Shown here: piece by piece, positions 62,313-64,000 of the stretch
Position numbering within the stretch: position 1 is the first letter of the stretch
Layout of the letters: every line of letters starts with the position of its first letter
DNA from: Ectobius pallidus
Lineage: Eukaryota > Arthropoda > Insecta > Blattodea > Ectobiidae
Length of the DNA stretch: 64,000 nt
Assembly: GCA_964059195.1 (NCBI GenBank)
Contig: CAXKWD010000005.1
Location: 146,411,265-146,475,264 of the forward strand
Direction of reading: 5' to 3'
Notes under the pieces: model-generated
Database searches by the model: none
Seen by the model: only the letters and a program-made list of their open reading frames with translations
What the model was told of the DNA's origin: nothing
Program-made: the position numbers and the translations under genes

Positions 62313-62955
62313 AATTCTGCAAGTTTATATTAGCCCGTATAGGCCTAATATATGTAGGCCTACACGTATTGTTTTGTATTATTATTTATTATTTTGTGAA
62401 ATTAATTAGATAGCACTGTTACACAAGCAGATGGAAGAGCTCAATGGCAAATCAATACCATGGACTGTACAGAGAGAAAGGGAATTAGCACACATGCAAC
62501 TTGTTTGCCAAAACGCTCCATCACGGCTCAGGCTGCACTTGGAGGAGGTTTCTGCTTGAAACATAATGGTATACAAGCACCGTTGTCATGGCATCCACCC
62601 TGAAATATGTCACAGGCACTGCCCAACCAGCAAATCACTGGACAGACTGCACCTACCACATCAAGCAGTACTGGAGAACGAGCGATTATACTGTTGCTGA
62701 GTGACTGTACTGTTCTGATTGTACTGATTTTTTTTATTAAAGCTTGGGAAATAAAAATTATAAAACATTAAGGAAGGAAAGGAAGATAGGCTAAACACAA
62801 AGCAGTGATTTTACAACTAAGTTATAATATCAAAACTAATCAAACGGAATGTATAATGTACATGCTGCACCTGGAGAGCCATCTCTGTCACTGCCCCCTG
62901 TAATTGCCATATTCATATCATGTCAAATGTATTTGGGATTGCCGCAAATCTAAGA
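62313..62955. other. Stretch without recognised gene
   Basis: A short conceptual peptide (QMEELNGKSIPWTVQRE) around 62430-62560 looks non-random but has no recognised family. Confidence 0.4.
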
Positions 62956-62959
62956 TGTA

Positions 62960-63245
62960 GTACACCGTAGCATAGTGGTAGATGCACTAAACTGGAAAAT
63001 CGCTGTTTCAATCCTTTATGAGTTGGGAATTTTTTAATTGGCCAAATCCTTTTGGTGGCACTATTGCCCTGGATTCAACTCAGCCCTTAACAGAAATGAG
63101 TACCAGGAGCAATCCTGGGGGTAAAGGCAGTCGGTGCATAAGGCTGACAATTATCACCTTCACATTCCATATATCTAAAATCTGAGAACCTCAACCTCCT
63201 GGAACCCTCAGGGCCTCCACAACCTGTATAGGGAACACTTTACTT
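62960..63245 (+). repeat. SINE of a second family, tRNA-like head and TTTAC tail
   Basis: CCGTAGCATAGTGGTAGATG (A box) and GCTGTTTCAATCC (B box) start the element; the end reads CACTTTACTTTACTTTTACC. Confidence 0.7.
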
Positions 63246-64000
63246 TACTTTTACCAATCTAGGAATGCCACTGTTGTTAACCCAATTGCTAGCTGGCATT
63301 GACCTAGGTTAGGCTATCACTGTTTCCATCAGTGTTTCCAACAGCATGTCTTCATCTTTGATTGTAGGTTTGGCTATGTATCCTGTTTGTTTCCCTGTTC
63401 AAGCATCTTACTCTGAATATGTGATACACATATCTTTGGCCTTTAGTTCTAACAGACAATCTTCTGCCATTCTCTCTATATATGCAGGCTACAGTACTTT
63501 CTAATATTTTCTTCTGTTTTTAATAAACTTTATTATAGGTTTCTTGAATTTTGCTATTCTCCCTAATTTCTATATTAGGAAGTTACATATTCTGTCAAAT
63601 CTCTTTCCATCAATTTTCATTTCACTTGTGTTTGCTTTTGTCTTGTTTTTGCTGTATTGGCTCTGGTTTCTGCTGCATATGCCAGAATTGATCTAACTGC
63701 TGTTGTATATTACTGGTATTCTTACTTTACTTTCTACTGTCAAAAATTTGTTAAAAGCTAAATAATGTTCTCCCTTGTATCCTTACATTGTGCTGCCTTA
63801 TCAGCTTGCTTCTTAGCATTAAATTCTTGCCTATATGTTATATGAGTATGGGCATAATGTCCATTTATTATTTTAAGTTAAAAAGAAATTGCCATTTCCT
63901 GTTTTTCATTGTGATTTTGCATGTCTGTTATGGTACCATATTATAAAATTAAATGGCAACATTCATTGTGAAAAGGCTTGATTTTCTAAAGGAGTTTCCA
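63246..64000. other. Stretch without recognised gene
   Basis: AT-rich, no supported coding region; the missing last exon of NDUFC2 was looked for here and not found. Confidence 0.5.

Overview
This is AT-rich animal nuclear DNA. It has split genes with GT-AG introns, introns of up to 21.6 kb, and dense transposon debris: non-LTR retrotransposons, tRNA-derived SINEs, hAT, mariner, pogo-like and Harbinger-like elements, and Penelope-like hammerhead repeats. The protein sequences and the mariner type suggest an arthropod, probably an insect with a large, repeat-rich genome such as a cockroach, termite or other hemimetabolous insect. The species cannot be fixed from the sequence alone.

Four host genes can be rebuilt exon by exon. 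(1) B3GALNT2-like, minus strand, 8328-1365, 5 exons, 472 codons, complete. (2) DPAGT1 (ALG7), plus strand, 8981-46231, 7 exons, 403 codons, complete; it starts 652 bp from B3GALNT2 in a head-to-head arrangement. (3) An MGAT3-like GT17 glycosyltransferase, minus strand, 39354-37936, 2 exons, 441 codons, complete; it is nested antisense in DPAGT1 intron 4. (4) NDUFC2 (complex I subunit B14.5b), plus strand, from 58343; two exons are seen and a short last exon is probably missing from the window. Genes 1-3 all act in glycan synthesis in the ER and Golgi: DPAGT1 starts the dolichol-linked N-glycan precursor, the GT17 enzyme trims the design of finished N-glycans by adding GlcNAc, and B3GALNT2 extends O-mannosyl glycans.

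Layout. 0.8-1.3 kb: a hAT-like MITE touching the 3' end of B3GALNT2. 1.4-8.3 kb: B3GALNT2 with a LINE fragment at 6.2-7.0 kb. 9.3-11.8 kb (DPAGT1 intron 2): two LINE fragments and a GGAAT hairpin. 12-21.5 kb (intron 3): a 3.1-kb foldback element with arms of about 175-bp tandem units around a coding fragment, a Penelope-like palindrome, two joined LINE 3' ends, and a pogo-like element. 21.8-43.3 kb (intron 4): a pair of inverted repeats near both ends of the intron, a dead mariner, a 1.36-kb hAT, a TTAA-flanked element, several MITEs, hammerhead-like repeats, the nested MGAT3-like gene and another hAT. 43.5-46.2 kb: last DPAGT1 exons with two SINEs of one family. 47-58 kb: Harbinger-like element, second Penelope-like palindrome, hAT remnant with coding sequence, tandem repeat array inserted in a LINE, short hAT MITE. 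58.3-60.5 kb: NDUFC2 with a LINE in its intron. 61.2-64 kb: a nearly open LINE reverse transcriptase and a SINE.

The most unusual structures are the foldback element at 15-18 kb, the family of hammerhead-like palindromes, and the inverted repeats that frame the nested gene.
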